A stretch of 64,000 nucleotides of DNA from Parasponia andersonii (taxonomy: Eukaryota; Streptophyta; Magnoliopsida; Rosales; Cannabaceae): positions 56,892 to 120,891 of the forward strand of contig JXTB01000793.1 of NCBI GenBank assembly GCA_002914805.1, given 5' to 3'. Below the pieces are notes generated by a model. It ran no database searches. It was not told the DNA's origin and worked only from the letters and a program-made list of their open reading frames with translations. Each line of letters opens with the position of its first letter. The first letter of the stretch is position 1. The translations under genes were made by a program, and so were the position numbers. Below, in pieces: positions 24,139 to 35,465 of this stretch.

Positions 24139-25368
24139 TTACACGTGATACTTTTTCAAGTGCTGAGCGTTCCACGTGTTCGGTACATTTTTCCCCGTTT
24201 TGAGTTCCTTCAGGACATATGCACCATTGTCGAGCGCTTTGATTACCTCATAGGGTCCGATCCAATTGGAGTCTAGTTTCGAGGAATTCCCTGTTCTAGC
24301 TTTCAGGACCCAATCCCCGGCTTTAAATCGTCGGGCACTAACCTTTTTCGCATAGTAGGACCTTGCCTGCTGGTAGTATGAAGCCAGGTGGACCAAGGCC
24401 ATGTTTCTCGTTTCTTCCAGGAGGTCTGTGTTGCGGCTTAACTGGCACTCGTTTAGGGGGGCATCTTTTACCACTTCGGAGCAGAGGGTCAGGAGGCCGA
24501 CCTCGGTCGGGAGGCCGACCTCGGTCGGGAGGCCGACCTCGGTCGGGATCACAGCCTCTGATCCGTAGACCATGGTGAACGGCATTCTCCCAGTAGACCT
24601 CCGCTCTGTGGTTTGATAGGCCCATACAACGGCCGGCAGTTCTTCTAACCACTTGCCTTTAGCCTCCTGCAAGTTCTTTTTGATGTTGCTAAATATGGCT
24701 TTGTTCGTCGCCTTTGCTTGGCCGTTCCCCTGAGGGTAGTTCACGGAAGAGAAACTGAGCCTTATATCATATAGCTCGCACAACTCCTTAGGCTTAGCAT
24801 TTTGGAACTGCGTACCATGGTCGGCGTGTATCTCTTTCGGGATCCCGAATCGGCAGATTATGTTCTTCCAGATGAAATTAATCGTGTCTACCTTATTAAC
24901 TATCGTGTAGGCTTCGGCCTCTACCCACTTGGTGAAATAGTCCGTGGCCAGCAGGACGTATCTCTTTCCTCCTAGACTTCTGGGGAGCTCTCCGACGATA
25001 TCCAGACCCTCCTTGGCAAACGGCCAAGGAGTTATGTTCGAATGAAGAATCTCCGCGGGCTGACATTTCATCAGGGCGAACCTCTGGCATTTATCACATT
25101 TTTTTCCGAATTTGGTTGCCTCCGACATCACATATGGCCAAAAGTATCCGGCCGTTAGAGCCTTGTGGGCGAGGCTATGCCCACCAGAGTGGTTGCCACA
25201 TACTCCCTCGTGGATTTCCTCCATCAATTTTTGCGCTTCAACGGGGCCTATGCAGCGTATCGGACCCATTGTCGATCTCCTGTATAACTTTTCACCCATC
25301 ATTGAGTACCTGGCAGCCTTTAATCTGACTGACCTCACTTCCCGGGAGTCTACGAGCAGGTTCTCCAA
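24139..25368 (-). CDS. Tat integrase (open frame, catalytic Glu replaced)
   Basis: A 409-codon open frame with the HHCC zinc module (H-x3-H ... CDKCQ), then a DDE core: first Asp in GLDIVGELP, second in HADHGTQF, third position in GNGQAKATNK, where the family has Glu but this copy has Lys (AAG for GAG). The C-terminal part has the GDWVLK and GPYEV pattern of gypsy integrases and no chromodomain. An 18-bp triplication at 24488-24547 adds repeats of LPTEVG after the core. With the third acidic residue lost, strand transfer should fail even though the frame is open. Confidence 0.9.
   Translation of the reverse strand: MENLLVDSREVRSVRLKAARYSMMGEKLYRRSTMGPIRCIGPVEAQKLMEEIHEGVCGNHSGGHSLAHKALTAGYFWPYVMSEATKFGKKCDKCQRFALMKCQPAEILHSNITPWPFAKEGLDIVGELPRSLGGKRYVLLATDYFTKWVEAEAYTIVNKVDTINFIWKNIICRFGIPKEIHADHGTQFQNAKPKELCELYDIRLSFSSVNYPQGNGQAKATNKAIFSNIKKNLQEAKGKWLEELPAVVWAYQTTERRSTGRMPFTMVYGSEAVIPTEVGLPTEVGLPTEVGLLTLCSEVVKDAPLNECQLSRNTDLLEETRNMALVHLASYYQQARSYYAKKVSARRFKAGDWVLKARTGNSSKLDSNWIGPYEVIKALDNGAYVLKELKTGKNVPNTWNAQHLKKYHV
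24488..24547 (-). repeat. 18-bp in-frame triplication in integrase
   Basis: GGCCGACCTCGGTCGGGA recurs three times in succession on the plus strand. In the minus frame this codes LPTEVG repeats just after the YGSEAVIP motif that closes the integrase core. The units are identical, so it is recent slippage that preserved the frame. Confidence 0.85.
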
Positions 25369-25377
25369 CGTTAAATA

Positions 25378-25968
25378 CTACGTGATGGGTTTCATCCACC
25401 CTTCGTCAGCAGCGCCGGTTGTGAACACATGGCGCGCAGGGGTCTGCGGGGGGTCCTCCATGCTCCCGCCTTCTAAGAGGACTTCTATGCTTTCAGCGGT
25501 GCCTCCGATTGATGCACTCTTAGCTAGTTCGTCAGCCCTCTGGTTCATCTCCCTGGGGATCGGTTTGATATTGAAATTACCGAAGCGAGCTTTTACCGCC
25601 ACCACCTTGGAGAAGTACCTGTGCAACCTCAGTTCTTTTACTTCAAAGTCTCCTCTGACCTGACCCGCGATCAACTGCGAGTCGGTCTTCACGGCGATGT
25701 CCTCTACTCTGAAGTGTAGTGCCAACTCAAGGCCTTGCAATAGTGCCTCGTACTCCGCCTCGTTGTTAGTCACCTGGAAGCCAAGCCTCAATGCTTTCTC
25801 AACTCTGAGACCCGTTGGGGTCTGCAAGACTATCCCGATACCCGAACCTGAGGAATTCGTGGATCCATCCGTGTAAAGCATCCAGGCTGAAGGGGGGTGA
25901 AGTTGAGACATCTGATTCGGGTCATGCCGCTCGCCAAAGGATTCGATTTCCACCAGAAAATCCGCCAT
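25378..25968 (-). CDS. Tat second (archaeal-type) RNase H domain
   Basis: An open frame of 196 codons. It carries YTDGSTN-x-SGSGIGIVL, the first catalytic Asp of RNase H, TNNEAEYEALL with the catalytic Glu, and KTDSQLIAGQV with the next Asp. Then comes NQRADELAKSAS, where the last acidic residue belongs. This arrangement is the additional RNase H acquired by Tat/Ogre elements and lies between the first RNase H and integrase. All core residues are visible. Confidence 0.85.
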   Translation of the reverse strand: MADFLVEIESFGERHDPNQMSQLHPPSAWMLYTDGSTNSSGSGIGIVLQTPTGLRVEKALRLGFQVTNNEAEYEALLQGLELALHFRVEDIAVKTDSQLIAGQVRGDFEVKELRLHRYFSKVVAVKARFGNFNIKPIPREMNQRADELAKSASIGGTAESIEVLLEGGSMEDPPQTPARHVFTTGAADEGWMKPIT

Positions 25969-26463
25969 GACCTGTCATTTCTTTGCCGTTCGAGGCTGAT
26001 ATTCGATATCGTATATCCCCAGCTCGATGGTCCATTTGGTCAGTCGTCTCGACAGGTCTGGTTTGGCCAAGATTTGACGGATGGGGAAATCCGTATACAC
26101 AGTGACCGAGTGTGCCTCAAAATACTGCCGGAGTTTCTTTTTAGCGTTGACTAGAGCGAGGACCTACTTTTCTGCCACACTGTATCAGGTTTCGGCATCT
26201 AGGAGCATGCGGCTTATATAAAACACCGGTTTTTGTTTACTGTCTTCCTCGATGAACAGTACGGCGCTGACCGCTACTTCGGACACCGCTAAATAGGCGT
26301 ACAGATGCTCCCCCTCTACTGGGGAATCCAGGATAGGTGGGTGACTCAGATACAGCTTGAGGTCTGCCAGTGCCCTGTCCTATTCTTCCCCCCAGATGGC
26401 AGTAGAGCTTTTCTTCAAACATTGGAAGAAAGGCTTGCATCGGTCGAACATCTTGGATACGAA
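25969..26463 (-). pseudogene. Tat connection and first RNase H region, broken frames
   Basis: This sits between RT and the second RNase H, where the gypsy-type RNase H belongs. On minus one can follow pieces such as CLPMFEEKLY-like and SVFYISR-like phrases, but stops and frameshifts interrupt them. Only position and patchy resemblance support the call. Confidence 0.5.
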
Positions 26464-27444
26464 TCAGCTGAGAGCGGCTACCTTCCCGGCCAGGCGTTGG
26501 ACCTCTCGAATAGATGAGGGTCTCTGCACATTCGCGATCGAGGTCAGCTGGGTCGGATTTTCCTCAATACCCCTCCGGCTCACGATATGCCCTAAGAATT
26601 GCCCAGAGGATACCCTAAACACACACTTCTTGGGATTCAGATGCATCTGATGTTGCCTCAGAATCTGAAAACATTCATCTAGGTGCCTCAAATGGTCTGA
26701 ATCCTCCCTGCTCTTCACGACCATATCGTCGATGTAGACCTCCATAGTCTTTCCTAGTAGTCTGGCGAATATTTTATTCATAAACCTCTGGTAGGTTGCC
26801 CCCGCGTTCTTTAGGCCAAATGGCATACGCCTGTAGCAGTACAGACCTCGCTCCGTGATAAAAGCCGTGTGGATCTGGTCTTCCGCGTACAGGGGGATCT
26901 GCTTGTATCCGGAGTAGGCATCCAGAAAGCCTATTCTGTTGAATCCCGCCGTCGCATCTACTATTTGGTCGATTCTTAGCAGGGGGAAACTATCCTTCGG
27001 GCAGGCCTTGTTCAGGTTGGTGAAATCTATACAAATACAGTTGTCACCGTTTTTCTTTTTCACCACTACCGGGTTGGAGACCCATCGCGGGTATACGCAT
27101 TCCCTAATCAGACCGCTCTCCTGCAGCTTTTCTACCTCCTTTTTGATCGCCCTATTTTTCTCTGGTGCGAACCTTCGGGGTTTCTGCCTGACTGAAGGGA
27201 AATGGGGGTCTATGTTCAGCCGGTGGCAAGAGTGTTCGGGGTCTATCCCGGGCATATCATCGTGGGACCATGCGAAGACGTCCTCGTTCCGCTTCAGGAA
27301 TCCCAGCATCTCGTTCCTTTTCTCCTCGGGTAATAAGGCCCCGATCAGAATTACCTTCGCTGGTTCTGCCTCTTCCAGAGGGACTGCTACCAGCTCCTCG
27401 ATCATGGATTCTGGACCGTTAGACTCTTCTTCGATTCGCTTCAT
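26464..27444 (-). CDS. Tat reverse transcriptase (open frame)
   Basis: A 326-codon frame containing the gypsy RT motifs in order: KKEVEKLQESGLIRE, then NPVVVKKKNGD, FTNLNKACPKDSFPLLRID, FLDAYSGYKQI with the first catalytic Asp, MPFGLKNAGATYQRFM, and VYIDDMVVKS, the YxDD box with the other two catalytic Asp. The thumb side ends in QFLGHIVSRRGIE. The core lacks stops and would fold, but it is separated by stops from protease and RNase H. Where a polyprotein once read through is not visible in this copy. Confidence 0.92.
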   Translation of the reverse strand: MKRIEEESNGPESMIEELVAVPLEEAEPAKVILIGALLPEEKRNEMLGFLKRNEDVFAWSHDDMPGIDPEHSCHRLNIDPHFPSVRQKPRRFAPEKNRAIKKEVEKLQESGLIRECVYPRWVSNPVVVKKKNGDNCICIDFTNLNKACPKDSFPLLRIDQIVDATAGFNRIGFLDAYSGYKQIPLYAEDQIHTAFITERGLYCYRRMPFGLKNAGATYQRFMNKIFARLLGKTMEVYIDDMVVKSREDSDHLRHLDECFQILRQHQMHLNPKKCVFRVSSGQFLGHIVSRRGIEENPTQLTSIANVQRPSSIREVQRLAGKVAALS

Positions 27445-27471
27445 GTATACTGGCAGGCGGTCCTTTGATTG

Positions 27472-29663
27472 CTATCCATCCCTGGTTGCGGCGCTTGCAC
27501 TCGCGTCGGCTCCCTTCAGGGCGACTGAAAAGCATTTCTTTATGGAGGCCTGGTCTCCCTTGATGTCAATCGTGTACGTACCGTCCTTTGATTGACATCT
27601 TAAGACCTGGTGGAGGATGGAAGCGACCCCATGCATGGCGTGGATCCATCCCCTTCCCATGATGACGTAGAAGGAGGATTAGCAGTCAATGACGACGAAA
27701 TTCACGTCCAAGCACCTCTCAGTTACAAAGACATTAAGGGTCACGACGCCCTAAGGGCAGACCCTCGTGCTGTCGAAAGCAAACAGCGGTTGATAGGTCG
27801 GCCTGAGTGCGATTCTATCTAAATCCATATTCTCGAATGTGCTGAGGAATAGGATATCGACGCTGCTTCCACCATCGACCAGGACCCTTCCAACCAATGC
27901 GGAGCCGATCTGCAGTTTAATCACCAAGGGATCGTCGTGAGGATGGCGCACCGTGGTTAAATCTTGCTGGGTGAAAACAATGGGGGCGGCGGATGTGCGG
28001 CTTTCTCCTGACATCAAGTGGTTGACGGAGTAGCCCATCCCCCTCAAGCGCTTCACCCTACCCTTAGCTCTTTTGAGGCATCTTTCTTTTTCCTCTTGAT
28101 CCTGGGTCGGCTCTGGTTTGCCCATAATGGTCGGCACTATCCTCAGGGTCTGCTCTCCTGACCCAGAGGCTTGGGCCTGCTTCCCTTTCTCAGGCCTGGT
28201 GATGTCTTCCAACGGCTGGGTTCCACCGGTTTTCACGTACTGCTTCAGCCTGCCAGCATGGATCGCCATCATGATCTGAGTGTAAAGGTTGCGGCAGTAG
28301 ACAGTGTCGTGCCCAAAGTCTTTGTGGAACTGGCAATACTTGTTCCTGTTCTTCATATGCTCAGGGACGCCAGATTTGGGTAGGTCTTTGAAAATGCCCT
28401 TGTCCTTGTTTTGGAGGTAGATCACGTCGATCGGCATGTTGAGCTCATACTTTAGTAGAGGGTCACAGGTCGTCTTCCTCCTCTTGCCACCCTCCTGACC
28501 ATCCCGGACGGGGACTTCCTGCTTTGGAGCCGGCCCTTGGCTTGGTGAGGACCTCTTCACCCCTTGTGGGGCCGGGGGTTGTACTGGCATCGTTGTTATT
28601 GCGGCAGAGGTCTTGGGTGCCTTTTGGTGGCTTTCCAGCACCCTGAATACCCCTTCTGACTTTGCCTGGACGTCCGCCATATCATACGGAAGATTTAGAA
28701 AGAGGTGGTCCGATAGCATTGATCCTGGCTGCAAGCTCCTGACGAACGAGCCTGTGGCTTGGACCGAGTCAGCGTTATGGACCAGTGACATTACCTCGAG
28801 GAAATGCGAGAGGTACTCTCGCGGGGACTCATCTGCGTCCTGCTCCAAACGGTCTAGGTTTCGCATGGTTTTTTGCTGTCTTCGGACACCTGCGTACTGC
28901 TTCAGGAAAAGTTTGCAGGACTCTTCGAACCCGTTTATGGACTTTTCCGGGAGCTGCTTGAACCATAGCAGGGCTAGTCCCGCAAGCATCGTAGAGAAGA
29001 CTTTACAGGTCACGGCCTCGTCCCTGGTCTCCAAGGCCATCTTCTGCTGAAAGTGGTATATGTGGTCGAGGGGGTCGGTTTTTCCCTCGAACGGCCTGAA
29101 GGTCAGGGTCGTGAAATCCCTCGGTCTGGGTTCCATCTGGATCCAGTCAGCGAAGGCTGTCCGGTTGATGCCCCGCATAGTTTGTTCTGCCAGATCATCG
29201 GGGGTCTGGCTGTGATGGGTGCCGAGTCTCTTTCCCAACTCTGCCATCATCTCTTACTTCCAGTCGGGGGGCATACCCCCAGGGCTTCCATGGTGTCTTC
29301 CGCCCGTTGCCCCCTGGTTTGGAAGGGTCTCGACTGGCTTTGCTGTGCCCCCTGCATTCGCGACCCGGATGGGACAGGAGCTTCTCTCCGCGGTTGGCTT
29401 CCGAATTCTTGTTGGACTTCTTCGTCGAAATCTTCTTTCCGTTGGGTCCTGTCTTCACTTGCCAGCAATCCTTCGAGGCGAGCATTATCTCTGCGTACCT
29501 CTGCAACCTCGTCCCTTAAACCTAGGATGGCCTCGTAGGCCATTTCTGCCTTCTAGTTTGCTTCCGCCAGGGTGGCAAGCATCTGATCCAGCTTCTGCTC
29601 CAGATCTGGTCGTGCTTCTTGGGAGCTCCCTTCGACGTCGGGACGTGTGCTCCTGGTTGTCAT
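27472..29663 (-). pseudogene. Tat gag and protease, interrupted
   Basis: Gag starts at the ATG at 29663 (MTTRSTRPDVEGSSQE) with a coiled N-terminus, broken by a stop near 29555 and two stops near 29255. The capsid part is open at 29250-27751 with the retrotransposon gag core ALLWFKQLPEKSI-x-GFEESCKLF. A CQFHKDFGHDTVYC motif serves as a zinc-finger-like nucleocapsid. The aspartic protease LVDGGSSVDILF sits near 27862 and continues past a stop to about 27472. Order and motifs fit Tat elements, and the stops make this copy non-functional. Confidence 0.88.
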
Positions 29664-29753
29664 TCTTAAGGGTGCCATCAGACGTTGAATGGCTTTTCAT
29701 TCAGGGAGAGCGCGGTCGTGAGTCTCCTACTCTTTTTCTCACGCTCAACCTTT

Positions 29754-29774
29754 TTCCCACAGACGGCGCCAAAC
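29754..29774 (-). other. Tat primer binding site
   Basis: On minus the LTR end is followed at once by GTTTGGCGCCGTCTGTGGGA, the primer-site form common in Tat-lineage elements. The cognate tRNA was not worked out here. The related relic at 61743-61761 has the same site with one change in GGCGCC. Confidence 0.8.
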
Positions 29775-30851
29775 TGTTGAAGCAAGTTTCTCACCAGCCG
29801 TCCACGTATCTCGAACTGCTGATGCTGCATTCTCCAACTATCCACGTGTCCTCACTGTCCCAAAGTACTCTGAACTTCAAGCAGGGTCGGAGAGGCGGGG
29901 GTGGCTACCTGCAAAGACTCTCCGATGCTTAAGTCAGTGGTTTTTCTTTGATACAGGATAGCAAGGAAATGTTTTAGTATGAATGTATCTTTATTTCTTG
30001 CTCATAAGTTTTTTTATATGTTTCTTTCTGTAAGCGTACATGCCTCTCTCAGGAACGCATAGCTCTTATATATATATAGTCCAGAGATTGTGAACCATGC
30101 GGGTCTCAATCTCAGGACTGAGTACCTTTCTCCTCAAAGTCTTTTTCAGAGGTCACGGGCCGAGATTTCTGCGATCTCCTCTGTATCGCCGTAGCCTGAT
30201 TTCCGCCGCCTCCTACGGCTTCAATCTATCAGGGGTGAGATTTGGGTAAATCACCATTCTGTCAGGACGGCTTGTCTCTTGTGCACGCCTACCCAGGATC
30301 GCATTAAATACTCTGTCTGGGTCTGGGATCGTGAGTTGCTTTCCATTATATTCAGGTAGAAGACCCTTGGGGCTTTCGACCCCCCCAGTTGTCGAGGTAA
30401 TGGCCATCGTATTCAGGTGGAAGACCCTTGGGGCTTCCGACCCCCCCAGTTGTTGAGGTAAGGGCCATCGTATTCAGGTGGAAGACCCTTGGGGCTTCCG
30501 ACCCCCCCAGTTGTCGAGGTAAGGGCCATCGTATTCAGGTGGAAGACCCTTGGGGCTCCCGACCCCCCCAGTTGTCGAGGTAAGGGCCATCGTATTCAGG
30601 TGGAAGACCCTTGGGGCTTCCGACCCCCCCAGTTGTCGAGGTAAGGGTCGGACTGGGCCGAGACTGTCCAGGGTCTATGATGGGCTCGGCCGTAACATCG
30701 GACGGCCCAATGGCCGATTGTGAAATCATGTGCGACCCGCGGGGCCTTTAACTAATTACTCTTGACACCTGTCAGATAGTAGACCCCCCTTTGTGACCTG
30801 TTCAACCGCTCGGCCATCCACGTGTCGTATGACTTGGGAACGGGCCCCGCA
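29775..30851 (-). repeat. 5' LTR of the Tat element (1077 bp)
   Basis: On the plus strand it begins TGTTGAAGCAAG and ends CCCCGCA, so on minus it is TG...CA-type. The TATA tract lies at about 30070-30080 and the 61-bp array sits upstream of it in U3. It pairs with 18116-18810. The target duplication CAAGGG follows at 30852. Confidence 0.92.
30348..30651 (-). repeat. 61-bp tandem array in the LTR U3, five units
   Basis: Units starting GTATTCAGGTGGAAGACCCT at about 30348, 30409, 30470, 30531 and 30592 are exactly 61 bases apart and nearly identical. On the element's strand they lie a few hundred bases upstream of its TATA box, where tandem repeats often act as enhancers. The other LTR shows only about two units before its gap, and LTRs of the related relic at 48 and 62 kb have one diverged unit. 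Confidence 0.9.
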
Positions 30852-30857
30852 CAAGGG

Positions 30858-33306
30858 ATCGCATTAGGAGAAAATATTAGAGCCCATCTACTATTTTCCT
30901 ATTTCCACATCTTTCAAGCTGAATCGATAGGAGGAGGACAGAGGCAACCATCGTTATATGGTAAATTCTACATCTGGGTTTTCAATGGTCTTATAGCTCA
31001 TTTTGGTTAGAGGTTAGAGGTCTCACACAAGCTATGTTGGTCTAATGGTAAGCCGGCTTCTTCTCATTGACAATGGAGGTCAGAGGTCTCTTTAACTTTC
31101 AACGGGTTGCACTTTCTCTCTTGATGTTTGTTTGACAAGAAAGTGAAAGAAACATTAATGAAAATGACGATGAAACAGGTTTCTATGTTTTTCTATTTTA
31201 TGCTATTTTTTTTGAGTTGAATCCTTTTTATTTAATTTTCAGTTTCTGGGGTATAAAACCTTAAAGCTTATGATTTTCGGTTGAGGTATTTTTCTATTTT
31301 ATTATATTCTTATTCATTGGGGTCTATGCACACTATGTTAAGTTCTTATTTATGGGTCTATATATACAACATTGAGCTTAAGGACATAATTTGACCCGTT
31401 ACAGGGTTCAAAGGCTTTGAACCTTGTGTCCTGATCTAATGTCCTTCGCTTCATTAGTGGAGCTTGGACTGGAATTTTCCCTTCCAGCATACTCACCACA
31501 GAAGACATTGGTGGTCTAAGAGTAGGCTCCACGAGTTATAAGAGATTTCTTTGTTCTTGTTGGATGTAGGCCTTCAGTTACATGTGGGAAAAAGAAGGAA
31601 ATGCTTAGTCCAAGTGGATTTATTCAGCTAGAAAGTCAAATAATAAAAATGATGATTACATGCATTAAAAGAAATAATGATACGATTTAGATGAAAAAAA
31701 AATTTATATAGTTTGAGTTTGAGGGTGTTTTGTCGTTAAGTGACATTACTTGACATAATTGAAATGGTTGCCAATGGACTTATTTGGATAGTTGAGATAG
31801 TTTATTATCTTTTTGTCTTTGCGATGTTATTTTAAACCATTTGTCTAGTTGAGATAGTTTATATTATATAAACTTACTTGGAAGATGTTTTCTATGAGAA
31901 ACAAGCTCCATTGAATAATTAGTTTGGTTATATGATATTCAATTTAGGGTCTTCAACTATGACGAGTTTGATTATTTCCTCATATTCATTTTCAATCTTT
32001 GTTCCTAGCTTGTGATAGGATATTATCTTTTTGGGGTTTGATTGTTATTTTTTCCATTTGCCAATAGAAGAAAACAAGACCAAGAATCAACTTTCTTGTT
32101 TATATTTCCTTTCCTAAAAAAAAAAATCAGCTCTCCACTATGTTTGTTCTAGTTGGTATAGTAAAATACATCATAATAAATGCGACATATCGATCATCTT
32201 TATTAATTTAAATATCGGACTAATTAATATTGAGTGGAGCAAAATATATCATATTTGTGTCGTAGTAAACTTAATTTAATTTGCAATTATCTTTTTAGTT
32301 TTTTTAAATTGGTAAGATTTTTTTTTTAAAAAAAGATAAACGGGTTAACGGGACAAGGTGGTTTACCTGTTGCTCTATCAATTACTCCACCCTATCTGGT
32401 TCATTAAACGGTGCGGAGGACATGAAGCGGGTTCTCGTGGGGCCAGGTGGATCAGAAGAAAACTCGCCCCATCCTGCCCCATTGCTAAGCCTATTAAGGC
32501 CCAGTGGACATATTTTGAAACCCCAAACTCCACAATTATTTCCTTTTGACCATTTTTATTAAAACAAAAGAAGAAAAAACTAATTCAGGTTAATTGGACC
32601 AATCCAACCTAAATTTTGCGTGAGTTAAATTAGTTTTCCATTCATTAGATAAGTTTTAGAGTGAAAAAATACAACCCCAAATTCCTTTAATCAGGTTGGG
32701 TGAATCGTATAATTTGCCTAACCCGACCGATGCTTACGTTAGAAGCTATGGTCGAATTTTGTGCCTATTTTAAGTAAATTTTTAGTTTTTAACACGATAT
32801 AGTAAAATGACTTATATATGAGTGCATATGCTAAGTGTAAAATATGATATACCTAGTATAAAAATTTATATAATCTGTACATAAACTAAAACCGTTATAT
32901 AAATAGATATATAAAATATAAAAATATATAAACTTAACCATTTAACTATTAAAAAACGGCGATTTAATAGAACAAAATATTAAAAAAGGACACATACTCT
33001 AATTTTCCAATAACTAGATACTCAAAAGCCATTCAATCTTCTCTTTCCTTTCTTTTAAATTTGATTCATCTCTCTTACCTATCTCTCCCATCTCACAAAC
33101 AACTTTCTCACTGACAGTGATGATATCCTCGCTCTAATAGATTCTTTCTCTCTCTCTCTCTCTCATTTGGAAACTTTCATCCGCCATGGCCAATCTTCCT
33201 TTACTCATAATTTGACAACTTTTGTGTCAACCATACCTAGATTTGGAGAGAATTGACTTTTTTTCCTTCAAAATGTGGTAGACTCTAATTGAGGTGTTAT
33301 ATTTAA
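30858..33306. other. Intergenic, with one SINE-like head
   Basis: No gene is supported. At 31028-31095 on +, TTGGTCTAATGGTAAGCC followed by TGGAGGTCAGAGGTCTC resembles the tRNA-like head of the SINE at 45 kb (TATAGTGGTAA ... TGGAGGTCGCGGGTTCGAAC), with a decayed B-box. Around 32395-32520 is a GC-richer patch of dispersed-repeat type. A CT-microsatellite occurs at about 33147-33164. Confidence 0.4.
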
Positions 33307-33324
33307 TTAATCATGTGACAAGTT
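33307..33324. repeat. Left target duplication of the split SINE
   Basis: TTAATCATGTGACAAGTT is identical to 45365-45382. It directly precedes a T-run, the reversed A-tail of the SINE. This length suits SINE retrotransposition and is far too long for an LTR element. Confidence 0.8.
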
Positions 33325-33354
33325 TTTTTTTATGGAAGAAAAGGAGAGGAGGCA
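33325..33354 (-). mobile_element. SINE 3' tail fragment, separated by the Tekay insertion
   Basis: Thirty bases between the 18-bp duplication and the Tekay LTR: a T-run and then ATGGAAGAAAAGGAGAGGAG. On minus this reads as pyrimidine-rich SINE 3' end plus A-tail. It is the missing end of the SINE body at 45100-45364. Confidence 0.7.
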
Positions 33355-35465
33355 TGTCACCCCCTAGGAATCTTTAGACTTGTAATATTAGTAGAATTAT
33401 TATATACTTAGTATCAAATTTTATTAAGTTTGCATTCACAAATACTTGAAATTATGTGCCTAGTATTATTTTAATGTTAAATTTTATTACGTGAGAAAAC
33501 TATAGTTAATCCTCATTTTAACTTAGAATTTCTAAGTCAGTTTTCCTTATTAATAAATTGATTTTACAATAATTATATTATGTACATCAATATAACCTAA
33601 TTAGAAATGTGACATGTTTATATCACATTAAAATTATTACATTTTATAACCTAAAGTTAAAATTATTACATTTTATAACCTAAAGTTAATGAAATTAATC
33701 AAGAATAATTCAAAGTATTTGATGAAAAGAAATATAATTAAGGAAACTTAATTGATTTAGGATGATATTAATTAAATCAACAACCAAATTATTGATAGAT
33801 TAAAAAGATCACTATGATCAAGGTTAAGGAGAATCAAATCTCATCCATCTAAGTGAAAGTATAAATTAGTCAATGAATATAGCGTGATATTGTTTCTCAA
33901 ATGTGAAGTTTTATGCTGGATCAAGACTGAGTCTTAAATGTTTTAAGCCCACTAAGTAATTAGAAGTTAAAAAAGAAAAAAAAAACAGTATAAGGCCAGT
34001 TTAAATTTTCTCTAACAAATAGAGTATGTATACGTCAGGGCAAACTTCGATCTAGATGTACGTAAATAACGAGTGGAACTAGGACAATCATATTACGAGG
34101 TAAGTACAATTTCACTTATAGCATGGATGGTTGAAAAATATTTCATATTTACAGTATGATATGTTTGAATTAATTTTATGTATTAACTTGCCTTTATATT
34201 ATTATTGTATGACCTATGTATAATATATGCTTATAAAGATACTTTTCCTATGCTATAAAAAAAAATGATGTATGCTTACTTCACAATGTTATCATACTTC
34301 AACATACTTTAATAAAGGAAATGCTATGATAGTTGAATATAAGTTTGGGTTCATTGAAGCGTACCCACTCATATTAAGAAAAGACTAAATAAGATAAAGA
34401 ATTTAAAGGTGTCATACCAACCTCCACTAGGTGAGGATATCCGTGGGAAGATAAGACCGACCTCCCCTAAGCGAGGATTCCCGAGGAAAAATATGTTAAG
34501 ATTATGACCGTGGGTGTTTTCAATTGGATAGCTCCCCTGATTCCCCATTTGGTAGTGCACACTCGGTACGTACACCAGTGCCCATAAGAAAGATAAAAGA
34601 CTGTACAATCAAGAATGAGATAAAATCATGATACAATATCTTATAATAAAGCGTAAAGTAATGATTTCATAAAACATCATAACTGAACTTTCAAAAAAAA
34701 GAAAAGAGAGAATTGTTTGTTCATAAGTAAAATGGTTTGTGAGAATTTCATTGTACTTACTGAGCGAAAGCTCACATTTTATGAGTATCTATGCTATAGG
34801 TACCAAAGAAAAGAAACCTCTGATTTGATTGATGGGTTAGCTGGAATTGAGGCGGGGATGATACGAGGCATGGGCAATGGAATACTGCCATTAAAAATTA
34901 CTTCCGCATATGTTTTATTATGAGACAAATGATTTCAATTATGTAAGCTTGATGTTGTTTGAAAACGTACTTATAACTTGGCATTTTATTTCCTAATGCA
35001 TGATTTAATCAAATTGAACTTGAAAATGTATTTTGATTTAATAGAAGTTAAACAAATGTTTTTTTTAGATATAAAAGAGAAAATATTTTGATTTAAATAA
35101 ATGCAAAACATAAGGAGTTCTGTCAAAAAGACCTAAACTGTCTAAAGAGAGCTTGGGACTTAAGTGGTCCGTATGTGACTCCTCTCTTCACCTGGGAGCC
35201 CTTTATGGTTGCACATTATTTAAATCACCTTAATAAAAAGTTTATAATCAAATTTAAATAAAGGGTACTTAACCATTGAGAAGCATTTACTTGTTTTCAA
35301 AATTTAAGTAAATTGTTAATTATGAATATAAATATCTTAGAAAGAAATAAAAACAAAAAAAAATTAAAAAAAATAAAAATAATTTCATGAATTTTCAGCA
35401 TCTAAATTTTTTTTAAGCTAAGAAGGTAAGTAGTAGTTAACGGTCAGAAAAAGTCTGGTCGTTAC
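33355..35465 (+). repeat. Tekay 5' LTR, internally deleted (2.1 kb)
   Basis: Starts TGTCACCCCCTAGGAATC and ends GGTCGTTACA. It matches the 3' LTR on both sides of position 33690 but lacks the block present there at 41640-43330. It also has a 30-bp tandem duplication at about 33632-33689. The missing block holds the only good TATA box of the LTR, so this copy probably cannot start transcription. Confidence 0.9.

Larger units (their letters stand above)
18110..30857 (-). mobile_element. Tat-lineage Ty3/gypsy element, nearly full length
   Basis: An approximately 12.7-kb LTR retrotransposon read on minus: 5' LTR 29775-30851, primer site, gag, protease, RT, RNase H, a second archaeal-type RNase H, integrase, a non-coding repeat-rich spacer, an antisense gene, and a 3' LTR at 18116 interrupted by a gap. 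The second RNase H, primer site TTGGCGCCGTCTGTGGGA and antisense ORF are Tat hallmarks. A 6-bp duplication CAAGGG flanks it (18110-18115 and 30852-30857), so both outer boundaries are original. Coding parts carry stops and a changed integrase residue, so it is no longer autonomous. Confidence 0.92.

Noticed and set aside
30348-30651. CRISPR-like array or riboswitch series
   Set aside because: Plain 61-bp head-to-tail copies without spacers, located in an LTR U3.
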